Positions 1 to 9,237 of a DNA stretch of 47,369 bases are shown here, piece after piece. The stretch's first letter is position 1. Every line of letters starts with the position of its first letter. The notes below the pieces were generated by a model, which saw only the letters and a program-made list of their open reading frames with translations, was not told the origin of the DNA and made no database searches. The stretch comes from Thioploca sp. (GTDB taxonomy: Bacteria; Pseudomonadota; Gammaproteobacteria; Beggiatoales; Beggiatoaceae): NCBI GenBank assembly GCA_012032555.1, contig JAAUSR010000038.1:1-47369 (forward strand). The letters are read 5' to 3'. The position numbers and the translations under genes were made by a program.

Positions 1-315
1 GGCATGGGTATGGGCGGCATGGGTGGCATGTATGGCATGTATCCGATGTACGGCATGGGCATGGGTGGCATGAATAACATGTATGGCATGGGTATGGGCG
101 GCATGGGCATGTACGGTATGGGAAGCGGTGGTAACACACATTGCACCCCAGAACGTGGCTGCCATTACGAACCTCCAATACATTGCCATCCTGATGGTCA
201 TTGTGAGGCCAATCATATGCCTATAGCAGGAAGCGTGCATTGCACACAGGAGCGTGGTTGTCATTATGAATCTCCAATGCATTGCCATCCTGATGGTCAT
301 TGTGAATCAAATTAA
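1..315 (+). CDS. Met/Gly-rich protein with two His/Cys repeats (5' partial)
   Basis: The reading frame is open from the window edge, so the true N-terminus probably lies upstream. The first 43 visible residues are almost only Gly, Met and Tyr, with 15 Met spaced two or three residues apart. Two near-identical copies of a 25-residue unit follow (about nt 139-213 and 238-312). Each holds four Cys and about five His in the order HC, GCHY, HCHPDGHCE, with an eight-residue linker. The Cys/His pattern suggests binding of a soft or transition metal (Cu, Zn, Ni) and the Met-rich part would suit Cu(I); this is inference. I recognise no named family. Location is unknown because the N-terminus is missing. 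The stop is TAA at 313-315 and a hairpin follows. Confidence 0.6.
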   Translation, partial: GMGMGGMGGMYGMYPMYGMGMGGMNNMYGMGMGGMGMYGMGSGGNTHCTPERGCHYEPPIHCHPDGHCEANHMPIAGSVHCTQERGCHYESPMHCHPDGHCESN

Positions 316-322
316 TAATTTT

Positions 323-385
323 TTACTTTAACGGTTTAAAGTAATCGTAGATTGGAGCTGGGTTAATAAGTGTCTCCAATCTACG
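323..385. terminator. Two consecutive hairpins between convergent genes
   Basis: There are two inverted repeats. The first is a 9-bp perfect stem, 323-331 with 336-344, and a 4-nt loop. The second is a 12-bp perfect stem, 346-357 with 374-385, and a 16-nt loop. They sit between the stop of the Met-rich gene on the plus strand and the stop of the exoprotein gene on the minus strand, where a bidirectional terminator is expected. Neither stem has a clean T-run on the plus side, so termination is inferred from position and stem strength. Confidence 0.5.
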
Positions 386-478
386 CGATTCGTTATTAGG
401 ATTTTTACTATTACTTACCGGTAGTTTTAGTTGCAGGGTGTCATTGGGCCACTTTTCAATCTGCCCGCAATATTTTGC

Positions 479-3154
479 TTAATCGCCCGTTAAAAAATAA
501 CTACTTTGGAAATCTTCTGGTGAGTTGGGTACACCTTCTATAAGGTTTACTTTAAAGCGACTACGCTTGGTATCGAAACTGGCTTGGCATGGGGTTATTA
601 ACAGATGATTAATGTTTTCGAAATTTGAAGACAAGGTAAGTAAATTACCATTAATGGTTTTATTAGAAAAAGGAATGATAACTTCACCATCAATTCCGAG
701 TCTGGAGGAAGCACTAACTAGGCTCTCATATGATTTTAAAAAATGTTCGGCCACGATACGAATATTGCCACCATAACCTTCATCAGCTTGAGCAACAATA
801 TGAGATTCATCTAACACCGTAAAGTGAGGCGTTTCGATAGTCACATTACCCCCATTGCCTTTACCACCGTGTACACTGGTCGTAATTTCACCGGCTTGCA
901 GATAAATTAAATGCGGAATCTCCATGGTGATGTTACCTCCACCGGCATTTTGAGTAGAAGTGTTTATCATTCCACCATTGCTCAGTTTAATAATTGGCGT
1001 GGAAATAAGAATTTGCCCGGCTTCACCCGATCTATCAGTAGAACCAGAAGATTTAGCATAAATCCCACTAATAGAGTAGTCGGGCTCAGTCTTGTTGAAA
1101 TCTTTTCTATAGGTTAATTGTACTTCACCAGGCGAATTGAGTTTGATAGATGAAGAATCACTATTAATTAAAATAGCATCATGGACTTTAATGGTAATAT
1201 CTCCCCCTTTGGCATTTCCAGAAGTGCTACTAGAGATGACCGCTCCATTCTCAATAATGAGATAACCCGCTTCTAAATCCAGTGTTCCCCCATTGCCAGC
1301 ACTGTCTTCTACTCCTCTGGTATGAACATAAATGCCGCTGCCAAAACCATCTTCTGTTTCACCATGTACATTGACACCGGATAATTTTACGGTACCAGTG
1401 ACGCGAATAGTGATATTGCCAGCTTCACTACTTTGTCTTTCTTTATCAGCTGCAGAAATGCTACCAATGCTAGATCCCCCGGTTAGTCTTAATTCTCCGG
1501 CTTCCACCAGCACATTTCCACCTTTACCAGTCTTAATTCCCTCAACTCGTGCATGAGAACCAGAACCGACCCAAGTAGCCCATCCCTCATCTTTTGAGCC
1601 AGTTAATGAGATGCTCCCACCAATCGCTCGTAAGGTAATCGAACCCGCTTGACCAGTACCAAAGGTACTCGCATTAATATAAGCGCCATCTGCTAACAAA
1701 ATTTCTTTTGCTTCTAGGAGGACATTACCGGCATTGCCGCCGTTGCTATTCATCTCTGCATAAGCCTTTAACTTAGAAGAATTAGCGGCAGAACCACCGG
1801 TACCAACTAAGCTGATTTTATCCTGAGCGCGTAGAACCATTTGCCCACCGTTGCCTTTACCACGAGCAACAATATCAATGATAGCGCCGTCTTTTAAAAG
1901 GATATTTTTAGCCTCAATGAACACACTACCGCCTTCGCCAGCACCAGTTTGTTGACTTAAAGTACCAGCCTCTATTTCTGTCAACGGTTTGTTGCCATCA
2001 GCTAACAATGTGACCGTGCCAGTTGCTTTTAAAACAATGTGTCCGCCTTTTCCACCTCCATAAGTACTGACAGATAGGGAAGCGTCATCAGCCAGCAAAA
2101 TTTCTCCGGCTTGGATGAAAATATTACCGGCTTCTCCTCCATTAGCGGCTTCACTACGAGAACTGGCTAAAATTTCACTGTTAGCACCTTCACTATTTTT
2201 GCCAGCCACGATAACAGCTTGTTCTGCTTGTAGGTTAATATTTGCACTTTTACCACTACCACTTGTCTCCGTACTGATCTGGGTACCTTCTAAAATAGCA
2301 ATTTGGTCAGCTTGAATATCAATAAGATGTCCGTTTTGATTTCCCAACGTTTTTGCATCAATTTGGCTATTCTTAATCAGTAATTGTCCTCCTCGAATAA
2401 TAATATTTCCACCACCCTCACCACTAACATCTAACCGTGATTGATCAACAACCGTAATGTTACCTCGTAAAGCGGGTCTTAAAAACTGATCAGCCGTTGG
2501 GATGAACTCACCGGTTGGTGTTACGCTAGCTAAGGTGATTTGCCCTGACGGGGCTTGGATGTTAGTATGAGCGAGGGTAAGATCTCCACCAATGAGAGAG
2601 AAATTGTGTTGTGGAAGCAGAACTAATTGACTGCCATTTATTAATAAAGGCGATGGCAAATCGCTAAAAAATCCAAAGGCTTCGACCGGCGCTATCGTTA
2701 ACAGCGTGTCAGCTGGTTGACGTGCATTAAATTTTCCGCCAGCCTGCAAACGCAGATAATCCGCAGTACTAGCATGAAAACCGCCTTGCACGTCTAATCT
2801 CGCGTTAGGTCCAAATATAATACCGTAAGGATTAATCAAATAAGTGTCGGCATCCGGGATGGTATTGCGTAAAGTACCATCAATAGTAGACGCATAACCA
2901 CCGGTAACTCGGCTGATAACGTTTTTTATCTCGGCTGAACCAGAAAAAGTGGCTGTTTCGTTTGGATAAAGATTGAATTGTTCAAAACTATGAAATAAAT
3001 TAGCACCAATCGTTTTTCCTAAATCTTGAGTAACTTGATAGTGAGGTGCAAATAAATTAATACGCGGTCCTAAGGTGCCATCTGTAGTAATTTCTGCAAG
3101 AGTTTGATTACTTAATATCACTAACCAACCGATCAAATAAAATTTATTTAACAT
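479..3154 (-). CDS. Filamentous-haemagglutinin-type exoprotein (TpsA-like)
   Basis: The 891-residue protein begins with a Sec-type signal peptide, cleaved after about residue 20 (SNQTLA). A filamentous haemagglutinin N-terminal (TPS) domain follows at about residues 25-135, with the family features NLFHSF near residue 52, a VTGG motif, and YLINPYGIIFGPNARLDV. Residues 180-800 are repeated short beta-strand units rich in GG, ILL and DGA, as expected of a right-handed beta-helix. The C-terminus (TPCQASF ... GVPNSPEDF) matches the tail common in these exoproteins of cyanobacteria and filamentous sulfur bacteria. By family knowledge such proteins pass the outer membrane through a TpsB/FhaC barrel and serve in adhesion or contact-dependent functions. 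No TpsB gene is in the window. The gene stands alone. Confidence 0.85.
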   Translation of the reverse strand: MLNKFYLIGWLVILSNQTLAEITTDGTLGPRINLFAPHYQVTQDLGKTIGANLFHSFEQFNLYPNETATFSGSAEIKNVISRVTGGYASTIDGTLRNTIPDADTYLINPYGIIFGPNARLDVQGGFHASTADYLRLQAGGKFNARQPADTLLTIAPVEAFGFFSDLPSPLLINGSQLVLLPQHNFSLIGGDLTLAHTNIQAPSGQITLASVTPTGEFIPTADQFLRPALRGNITVVDQSRLDVSGEGGGNIIIRGGQLLIKNSQIDAKTLGNQNGHLIDIQADQIAILEGTQISTETSGSGKSANINLQAEQAVIVAGKNSEGANSEILASSRSEAANGGEAGNIFIQAGEILLADDASLSVSTYGGGKGGHIVLKATGTVTLLADGNKPLTEIEAGTLSQQTGAGEGGSVFIEAKNILLKDGAIIDIVARGKGNGGQMVLRAQDKISLVGTGGSAANSSKLKAYAEMNSNGGNAGNVLLEAKEILLADGAYINASTFGTGQAGSITLRAIGGSISLTGSKDEGWATWVGSGSHARVEGIKTGKGGNVLVEAGELRLTGGSSIGSISAADKERQSSEAGNITIRVTGTVKLSGVNVHGETEDGFGSGIYVHTRGVEDSAGNGGTLDLEAGYLIIENGAVISSSTSGNAKGGDITIKVHDAILINSDSSSIKLNSPGEVQLTYRKDFNKTEPDYSISGIYAKSSGSTDRSGEAGQILISTPIIKLSNGGMINTSTQNAGGGNITMEIPHLIYLQAGEITTSVHGGKGNGGNVTIETPHFTVLDESHIVAQADEGYGGNIRIVAEHFLKSYESLVSASSRLGIDGEVIIPFSNKTINGNLLTLSSNFENINHLLITPCQASFDTKRSRFKVNLIEGVPNSPEDFQSSYFLTGD

Positions 3155-3604
3155 AATTCATTATTTCTCTAACATTCTATTTTTCCAATTCGCTAATTTT
3201 AGGTGGTTTATAGAATTTAAGCCTTAACGTGAATTCAATTTTAAAGTTATTAATCATTTAATAATGAAAAGGATAATTATAATGGGTATCTCTAATCTGA
3301 AATAAAAAGTGACCCGGCATAAGGTTCCAGTCATAGAGAAAGCCACGAATATTCACCACTGACCGAAAAAGTTGATGTCACTGTTGAAGATTGCTTAATT
3401 GGCTGCCATGACCGGTATTTTGAATAGGGAGGAAAAAATTAAAATGGTTGTGGCACTTTCACCTGAACAATTTAAGGTATTAATTCTAATAATACCGAAC
3501 AATCGTATGACTCAGCTAGTAATAAGTTATATTGAAGTCCGAACTATCACTAACCAGTCATTCACTAGAATATCCAATTTCATTTTATAACAAAAATTGT
3601 AAAA
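3155..3604. other. Intergenic region without a convincing gene
   Basis: This AT-rich stretch separates two minus-strand genes. The end near 3155 should carry the exoprotein promoter and leader. Short open stretches of 34 codons (3323-3427) and 63 codons (3399-3590) exist on the plus strand. They overlap in different frames, lack ribosome binding sites and match no family I know. They may be decayed coding DNA. I see no tRNA or strong hairpin here. Confidence 0.4.
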
Positions 3605-4186
3605 CTAAATAAGATTTTTTTTAACGATTTCATCTTTTAGCTGGATTTTAAATAATCGCTCAGTATCCGGTTCATCAATTTCTTTAGCAACATCGTCAAT
3701 CAGCGCATCAATAGCATTGATATTGCTGATCCCACCCGCTTTTTCAATATACTCATCACAAATGAGTGCGGCAATTGGTCCAATGTGATTAGATAATGCT
3801 CGCTTAATTTGGATAATGACTTTATCAAATTGAGAATCTACTTTTTTAGGAGAATAAGTGACTATGTCTTTCTCTTCTCCTTTTTCCTTTAAAACATAAA
3901 GAAGTTCCTCAGTAGGTGGTAAGGGAATTTCATCAGTTGCTTCGAAAATTCCTCTTGCAAATTGTAATCGACCGGCTTGAATCTTTCTAAGCAATGGAAT
4001 GGCATCGTAACTACGGTGATTGGTATCATAAACCAGGTGAACAATTTCTCCTTTATTTAAAACCAAGCGAACTAAATGATTATCACTGGTCGTAATAAAT
4101 ATTGTGCCAGTTTGCCTTTCAGAAAAGAGGCGATGTACTTCTGCTATCAATTCTTGGTATTTTAACAAAGGAGTACTTTTTTTCAT
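3605..4186 (-). CDS. DUF4388-like small regulatory or structural protein
   Basis: The protein starts at an ATG at 4186 (193 residues, MKKSTPLLKYQ) because GGAG lies about 11 nt upstream. An ATG 20 codons earlier (4246) has no ribosome binding site. Residues 1-95 resemble the DUF4388 type often found beside two-component and gliding or motility genes: a strand/turn pattern around GTIFITTSDN and LNKGEIVHL. The C-terminal part (about 115-193: HIGPIAALICDEYIEKAGG ... IDALIDDVAKEIDE) is a helical domain that I believe recurs in Beggiatoa-type genomes with unknown role. There is no signal peptide or membrane segment, so it is probably cytoplasmic. It stands alone. The family assignment is from memory of the pattern and is tentative. 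Confidence 0.55.
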   Translation of the reverse strand: MKKSTPLLKYQELIAEVHRLFSERQTGTIFITTSDNHLVRLVLNKGEIVHLVYDTNHRSYDAIPLLRKIQAGRLQFARGIFEATDEIPLPPTEELLYVLKEKGEEKDIVTYSPKKVDSQFDKVIIQIKRALSNHIGPIAALICDEYIEKAGGISNINAIDALIDDVAKEIDEPDTERLFKIQLKDEIVKKNLI

Positions 4187-4540
4187 GATAATATCAACTC
4201 CGGAAAATAGATTAACTTCAAGAGCAATCCATAGGGTTATTGGCATTTAAGAAATAAGGTTAGTTATAATTTGGAATATATTTTATTATTACTCAATACC
4301 TTTAATAAGATTTAAATGGTTATGGAGTATAATCTTTAACACTCCTGGTTACATTCATTGTAAAATACGCCAAGCTATCCATAGCTGCTATTTCGAGGAT
4401 TGCAATAAGTAGTACAAGCAAGATTGATACTCAATCACCATCTGAAAGTAAAGTATTATTGATTTTTAGTTATATCATTCATTGAATTAAAATTTAATAA
4501 TGATATCTTGTTGATAACCATGTGATCTTAGGAGAACATA
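4187..4540. other. Divergent intergenic region upstream of ppdK
   Basis: This stretch of about 350 nt lies between the start of the DUF4388-like gene (minus) and ppdK (plus). It must hold both promoters. It is AT-rich with no clear hairpin or operator. Several weak TTGA/TATAAT-like words occur, but no pair has convincing spacing. Confidence 0.35.
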
Positions 4541-7318
4541 ATGCCTGAAAAGTACGTCTATTCGTTTAACGAAGGCGATGGAAAAAATAAACATCTATTG
4601 GGTGGTAAAGGTGCTAATTTATGTGAAATGACCCAGATTGGTCTCAATGTCCCGCCCGGTTTTGTCATTACGACTGCAACCTGCTTAACATATCTTGCTA
4701 ATGCCAAAAGAACTTTACCAGAAGGCTTAATGGACGATGTGAAACAATATATGCAGGGGGTCGAAAAAGCAACGGGTAAACTTTTTGGCGATCCCAATAA
4801 TCCGCTACTGGTTTCGGTTCGCTCTGGTTCCGCTATGTCGATGCCAGGAATGATGGATACAATTTTAAATTTAGGGCTGAATAGTCAAACATTACCAGGA
4901 CTCATTAACCAAACTCAAAATGAACGTTTTGGTTACGATGCTTACCGTCGTTTCATCCAATTGTTTGGCAAAGTAGCGTTGGGAGTTGCGGATGAATATT
5001 TCGACGCGCATTTTGAAGCCGTTAAAAAACGGGCTGGAGTTAAAGTTGATGTGGAATTAACCGCTGTTCATTTAAAAGAAATTAGTGAACTATTTTTACA
5101 AGTTGTTAGAGAACAAACCGGTAAACCTTTTCCGGAATCGGTTTATGAGCAATTGGAAATTGCCATCAAGGCAGTATTTAACTCGTGGATGGGCAAGCGT
5201 GCTATTGATTATCGTCGGGAGTTTAATATTACTCCAGCTATGGCTAATGGTACAGCAGTTAATGTGGTGGCGATGGTATTTGGTAATATGGGTGATGATT
5301 GCGCTACTGGCGTCGGCTTTACTCGAAATCCAGGCACGGGTATCAACGAAATGTACGGTGAATACCTAGTTAATGCCCAAGGTGAAGATGTCGTCGCCGG
5401 GATTCGTACCCCCAAACCGGTACAGGAAATGGAAAAAGAAATGCCGGAACTGTATCGCCAGTTGGTCGAGTTACGCAATAAACTCGAAGCGCATTACCAT
5501 GAAGTCCAGGATTACGAATATACAATTGAAAAAGGACGTCTCTACTGCTTACAAACGCGTAACGGTAAGATGAATGCGGCTGCTATGGTACGCACTTCTG
5601 TTGATATGGTTAATGAAGGCTTGATCAGCAAAGAGCAAGCGTTACTGCGGGTTAATCCGGACCAGTTAGAACAACTTCTGCATCCCCGCCTCGATCCCAA
5701 TCACGTTGCTCTGGTGTTAGCTCAAGGGTTACCGGCTTCACCGGGTGCCGCTTGTGGTAAATGTGTATTTGACGCTGACCGTGCTGAACTATTGGGACGT
5801 GCTGGCGAAAAAGTCATTTTAGTGCGTGAAGAAACTAAACCAGAAGATATTCACGGCTTCTTTGCTTCTCAAGGGATTCTAACCAGTCGCGGTGGCAAAA
5901 CTTCACATGCAGCGGTTGTTGCTCGAGGTATGGGGAAAGCATGTGTTGCTGGCGCGGAAGGAATTACTGTTGATACTAGAGCTAGGCAAGCTATTGTCGC
6001 TGAGCATGTTATACATGAAGGTGATATTATCACTATTGATGGCAGTACCGGTAATGTGTTTATCGGTGAAATTCCAACTATCCCACCTACTTTTTCTGAG
6101 GAACTCAAAATTTTATTAGGTTGGGCAGATGCCGTAGCACAGTTGCAAGTGATGGCGAATGCAGATACGCCAACCGCAGCTAAGCGAGCAGTCGAATATG
6201 GTGCGATGGGTATTGGTTTGTGCCGCACTGAACGCATGTTCAACGATGTGGATCGCCTCCCCATTGTGGTTGATATGATTCTGGCTAATTCGCCAGAAGA
6301 ACGTCAAGCCGCTTTGGATAAGTTATTGCCCATTCAACGGAGTGATTTCAAAGGTGTTTTTAAAGTCATGTCACCACGACCGGTGACAGTGCGGTTACTC
6401 GACCCCCCTCTGCATGAATTTCTACCAACCGAACTACAATTGACAGAAGAATTGAATAATTTACGCCAATTACAAGGTACTGTTAAAGGCGTATCGACTC
6501 TGTTAAGTACAATTCGTTCCAGCGGTCAGCAGCAACCTAAAGATTTACCGGCACCGGCGGCACCGTTTGACGAACGGGGTGAAGAAATTGTGAGTGAAGT
6601 GATTGCTAAAAAAGAACGGATGTTGCGTAAAGTCCGTGAACTTTACGAAATTAATCCGATGCTAGGACACCGTGGCGTTCGCTTAGGAATTACTTATCCG
6701 GAAATTTACGCTATGCAAATTCGGGGCGTCTTGGAGGCAGCAGCTGAGTGTATCAAAGAAAACATCGAAGTTAACCCAGAAATTATGATACCGCAAGTCA
6801 CCACGGCACAAGAATTAGTGCGAGTCAAAACTTCGGTGGATACCATCAAAACCGAAGTAGAAAAGAAATACGGTGTACAGTTGCAATTTAAATTTGGAAC
6901 AATGATTGAAGTGGTCCGTGCTTGCATGAGATCATCTCATTTAGCAGAAGTGGCTGAATTCTTCTCTTTTGGTACCAATGATTTGACTCAAGCAACTTTC
7001 TCTTTCTCTCGTGAAGATGCCGAAAATAAGTTCTTACCGCTCTACAATGAAACCGGGATTTTACAAGATAACCCCTTTGAAGTACTGGATGTCAAAGGCG
7101 TCGGTCAGTTAATGAGTATGACCGTCGAATGGGGACGTAAAACACGTTCTGGTCTTAAAGTCGGTATTTGTGGTGAACAGGGTGGACATCCTGGCTCAAT
7201 TCGGTTTTGTCACCATATTGATTTAGATTATGTGTCTTGTTCAGCACCGCGAGTTCCAGTGGCACGTCTTGCTGCAGCTCAAGCTAAATTACTAGAAGAT
7301 AAATATACTATTGATTAG
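4541..7318 (+). CDS. ppdK: Pyruvate, phosphate dikinase
   Basis: PPDK interconverts pyruvate, ATP and phosphate with PEP, AMP and pyrophosphate in the cytoplasm, serving gluconeogenesis or PPi-linked glycolysis. The 925-residue protein has the N-terminal nucleotide-binding part (GGKGANLCEM near residue 22; SVRSGSAMSMPGMMDTILN near 88-106), the swivelling phosphohistidine domain with GGKTSHAAVVARG (His456), and the C-terminal PEP/pyruvate barrel with CRTERMF, SFGTNDLTQ and GICGEQGG (Cys877). The start is supported by AGGAGAACATA before the ATG. It is longer than usual for the family: about 50 extra residues at 637-690 (rich in Q, P, A and E) sit before NPMLGHRGVRLG. The family CGEHGG motif reads CGEQGG here. 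It appears to be monocistronic and pairs functionally with the pyruvate:ferredoxin oxidoreductase at 15.1 kb. Confidence 0.97.
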   Translation: MPEKYVYSFNEGDGKNKHLLGGKGANLCEMTQIGLNVPPGFVITTATCLTYLANAKRTLPEGLMDDVKQYMQGVEKATGKLFGDPNNPLLVSVRSGSAMSMPGMMDTILNLGLNSQTLPGLINQTQNERFGYDAYRRFIQLFGKVALGVADEYFDAHFEAVKKRAGVKVDVELTAVHLKEISELFLQVVREQTGKPFPESVYEQLEIAIKAVFNSWMGKRAIDYRREFNITPAMANGTAVNVVAMVFGNMGDDCATGVGFTRNPGTGINEMYGEYLVNAQGEDVVAGIRTPKPVQEMEKEMPELYRQLVELRNKLEAHYHEVQDYEYTIEKGRLYCLQTRNGKMNAAAMVRTSVDMVNEGLISKEQALLRVNPDQLEQLLHPRLDPNHVALVLAQGLPASPGAACGKCVFDADRAELLGRAGEKVILVREETKPEDIHGFFASQGILTSRGGKTSHAAVVARGMGKACVAGAEGITVDTRARQAIVAEHVIHEGDIITIDGSTGNVFIGEIPTIPPTFSEELKILLGWADAVAQLQVMANADTPTAAKRAVEYGAMGIGLCRTERMFNDVDRLPIVVDMILANSPEERQAALDKLLPIQRSDFKGVFKVMSPRPVTVRLLDPPLHEFLPTELQLTEELNNLRQLQGTVKGVSTLLSTIRSSGQQQPKDLPAPAAPFDERGEEIVSEVIAKKERMLRKVRELYEINPMLGHRGVRLGITYPEIYAMQIRGVLEAAAECIKENIEVNPEIMIPQVTTAQELVRVKTSVDTIKTEVEKKYGVQLQFKFGTMIEVVRACMRSSHLAEVAEFFSFGTNDLTQATFSFSREDAENKFLPLYNETGILQDNPFEVLDVKGVGQLMSMTVEWGRKTRSGLKVGICGEQGGHPGSIRFCHHIDLDYVSCSAPRVPVARLAAAQAKLLEDKYTID

Positions 7319-7364
7319 ATGGTCGGTTAAACTACTCAACGTATAGGCGTAGTTAACAGTCAGT

Positions 7365-7384
7365 GTCGGCAAAGGATGGCCGAC
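7365..7384 (+). terminator. Weak hairpin after ppdK
   Basis: A 6-bp stem (7365-7370 with 7379-7384) with an 8-nt loop lies 47 nt after the ppdK stop. No T-run follows, so it is only a candidate terminator. Confidence 0.25.
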
Positions 7385-7601
7385 CTACTGCTGCTGGGTA
7401 TCACTAGCTTACTAGAGCGAATCCCTCTTTATCCAATTCATCCTGATAATCCGTTTAATCTTGTTCAAAATGTCGTGTGTTAGACGGGTTAAAAAAATTA
7501 CGTGACAATTTTCCCACCATTCTGCTACAATGATAGGGTTAATAGGTAGAATCGTAATAGCAAACCAAGTATTAAGAGTTCCCAGCAGAGGAGAGATACT
7601 C

Positions 7602-8063
7602 GTGAATGCTCCGGTATTTACACAATACAATCTGCTGTTCACCGTTCACAGCCCCCTAGGCGAAAACCAACTGTTGTTCAAACCTCTCCAAGGTAAAGAA
7701 CAACTATCCGGCTTATTTTACTTCCAACTCGAATTACTTTCACCAAATAGCAGCCTCGATTTCAACGATATTTTAGGCCAACTCCTTACCGTCCAAATCC
7801 AACGATCCGCGCATTTACTACGTGCAATACTAAGAAACCCTTTTAACTTTGTCTCTTGGTTGATGGAAGATGTCGGACTATTCCACTTCTTTGAACATCA
7901 CGAAGATCGCTATGTGTTAGTGATCATTAACGACATGGTTGATTACCAGCCTTGTCCGGAAATTGATACCGCTCGGTTTTGGCGCAATCGCAACGAAATG
8001 CATCGAAGCATCACGGTATGTACTCCAAGCGTAATTGTTACAATTCTCATGAATAATCTTTAA
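7602..8063 (+). pseudogene. VgrG (type VI secretion spike) remnant, internally deleted
   Basis: The gene probably starts at the GTG at 7602, preceded by AGAGGAGAG (an ATG at 7530 has no such site). Residues 1-60 match the VgrG/gp27-like N-terminus: a strand-rich opening, then LQGKEQLSGLFYFQLELLS, then LLGQ-type DILGQLLTVQIQ. The sequence then jumps to a later part of the same fold, FNFVSWLMEDVGLFHFFEHH followed by a DxxxYQPCP-like stretch, and ends after about 154 residues. Intact VgrG proteins exceed 550 residues. The part that normally lies between (roughly 80 residues), and the gp5-like needle, are missing. No other type VI genes are present. I read it as a decayed gene, though expression of a short product cannot be excluded. 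Confidence 0.65.
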
Positions 8064-8133
8064 TGATCTTTTATTTACTTATATTTTATACTAACGTATT
8101 GATATAAAACACCACTTAAACAAAGAAGGTAGA

Positions 8134-9159
8134 ATGATGAAAATCACGAAACAACGCTACAAAAGTGAATACTTTTTTCGGCATTTCCAAAATTTTTGGA
8201 GATATTTGAGTCTTCGTAAAATTTTTAACCTTATTTTGAATATTATTGAATTCAAATTTAAGATTTCCGCAGTCCATAGCCTTCCCCTCTATTTAAAAAT
8301 AGAACCAACTCCTCTTTGCCAGCTCAGATGTCCTAGTTGCCGGCATAGTTCGTCGCTTTATAATAAGCAATTCCAAAAGGGTATGCAGATTACCCTAGAA
8401 CAGTTTAAGCAGATCGTAAATCCTCTTTCTCCAACTTTGCTCGGAATTAGCTTAAGTAATTATGGCGAACCTTTGCTTCATAGAGATATTCTATCGCTAA
8501 TAGAATATGCCCACCGTAGAAATATTGCTGTGAGTTTTCCAACCAATTTTTCTCTAAAACTCAGTAAAGATTGGATGGAAGAACTTGTTAATTCAGGACT
8601 AGACTCTCTTCTGGTGTCTTTAGACGGAGCTACAGAAGAAACTTATAATAAGTATAGAGTAGGAGGAAATTTTTCACTAATCCTCCAAAATGTTAAAACT
8701 ATTTCTGAGATCAAACGGAAACTCAAGTTAAATCGTCCATATATTATATGGAAATATGTGATTTTCAATCACAATCGACATGAAATCAGTATCGTAATGC
8801 AAAAATACCGCGAATGGGGCTTTGACAGTTATGAGTTTGTAGAAGATAAGTTTAATCCAAAACTTCAGGAAGACAAAAATGCTTACGCGACTAGCCCGCG
8901 TCGTAGACGGGCAGGATGTTTCTGGGCATGGTATACGATGGTTATCCAATGGGATGGGGAAGTATCTCCATGTTGTAGTTATAAATCTTTTGATATTGGA
9001 AACGCTATTAAGGAAAACATTGTAAAAATATGGCGTTCTGAGCAATACAATCAATTACGGCTGGGACTCTCTGCGAAAAAATATACAGACAAGATGCATC
9101 CTCTTTGTAAAAAGTGTTTCAAAATTTTGGAACCCACCAAAAGTTATAACATAAGATAA
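8134..9159 (+). CDS. Radical SAM protein with SPASM-like C-terminus
   Basis: The 341-residue protein contains the radical SAM cluster motif CQLRCPSC (CxxxCxxC, about residues 63-70), which would bind a [4Fe-4S] cluster and S-adenosylmethionine. Further family signs are the GEPLLH motif near 110-116 and LLVSLDGATEETYNKYR near 155-171. The C-terminus has Cys at GCFWAWY, a CC pair in GEVSPCCSYKS and a final HPLCKKCF, which fits a SPASM-type auxiliary cluster. Such proteins modify peptides or enzymes or act in cell-surface biosynthesis; the substrate cannot be told here. The start is ATGATG at 8134, after AAGAAGG. No precursor peptide or transporter is adjacent, and the upstream neighbour is a VgrG remnant. 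Its composition is more AT-rich than ppdK, which may point to acquisition. Confidence 0.85.
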   Translation: MMKITKQRYKSEYFFRHFQNFWRYLSLRKIFNLILNIIEFKFKISAVHSLPLYLKIEPTPLCQLRCPSCRHSSSLYNKQFQKGMQITLEQFKQIVNPLSPTLLGISLSNYGEPLLHRDILSLIEYAHRRNIAVSFPTNFSLKLSKDWMEELVNSGLDSLLVSLDGATEETYNKYRVGGNFSLILQNVKTISEIKRKLKLNRPYIIWKYVIFNHNRHEISIVMQKYREWGFDSYEFVEDKFNPKLQEDKNAYATSPRRRRAGCFWAWYTMVIQWDGEVSPCCSYKSFDIGNAIKENIVKIWRSEQYNQLRLGLSAKKYTDKMHPLCKKCFKILEPTKSYNIR

Positions 9160-9237
9160 GATGAAATGTCGGATTACGCTCTTGCTAACCCAGGACCACT
9201 GCATTAAAAATGTTATTTAAACCGCAGTTTAGAATTT

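Noticed and set aside
3399-3590. 63-codon plus-strand frame
   Set aside because: No ribosome binding site for a convincing start and no recognisable domain; the composition resembles the non-coding surroundings.
5085-6927. Several alternative frames inside ppdK on both strands
   Set aside because: They overlap a strongly conserved gene, show no domain and have no ribosome binding sites.
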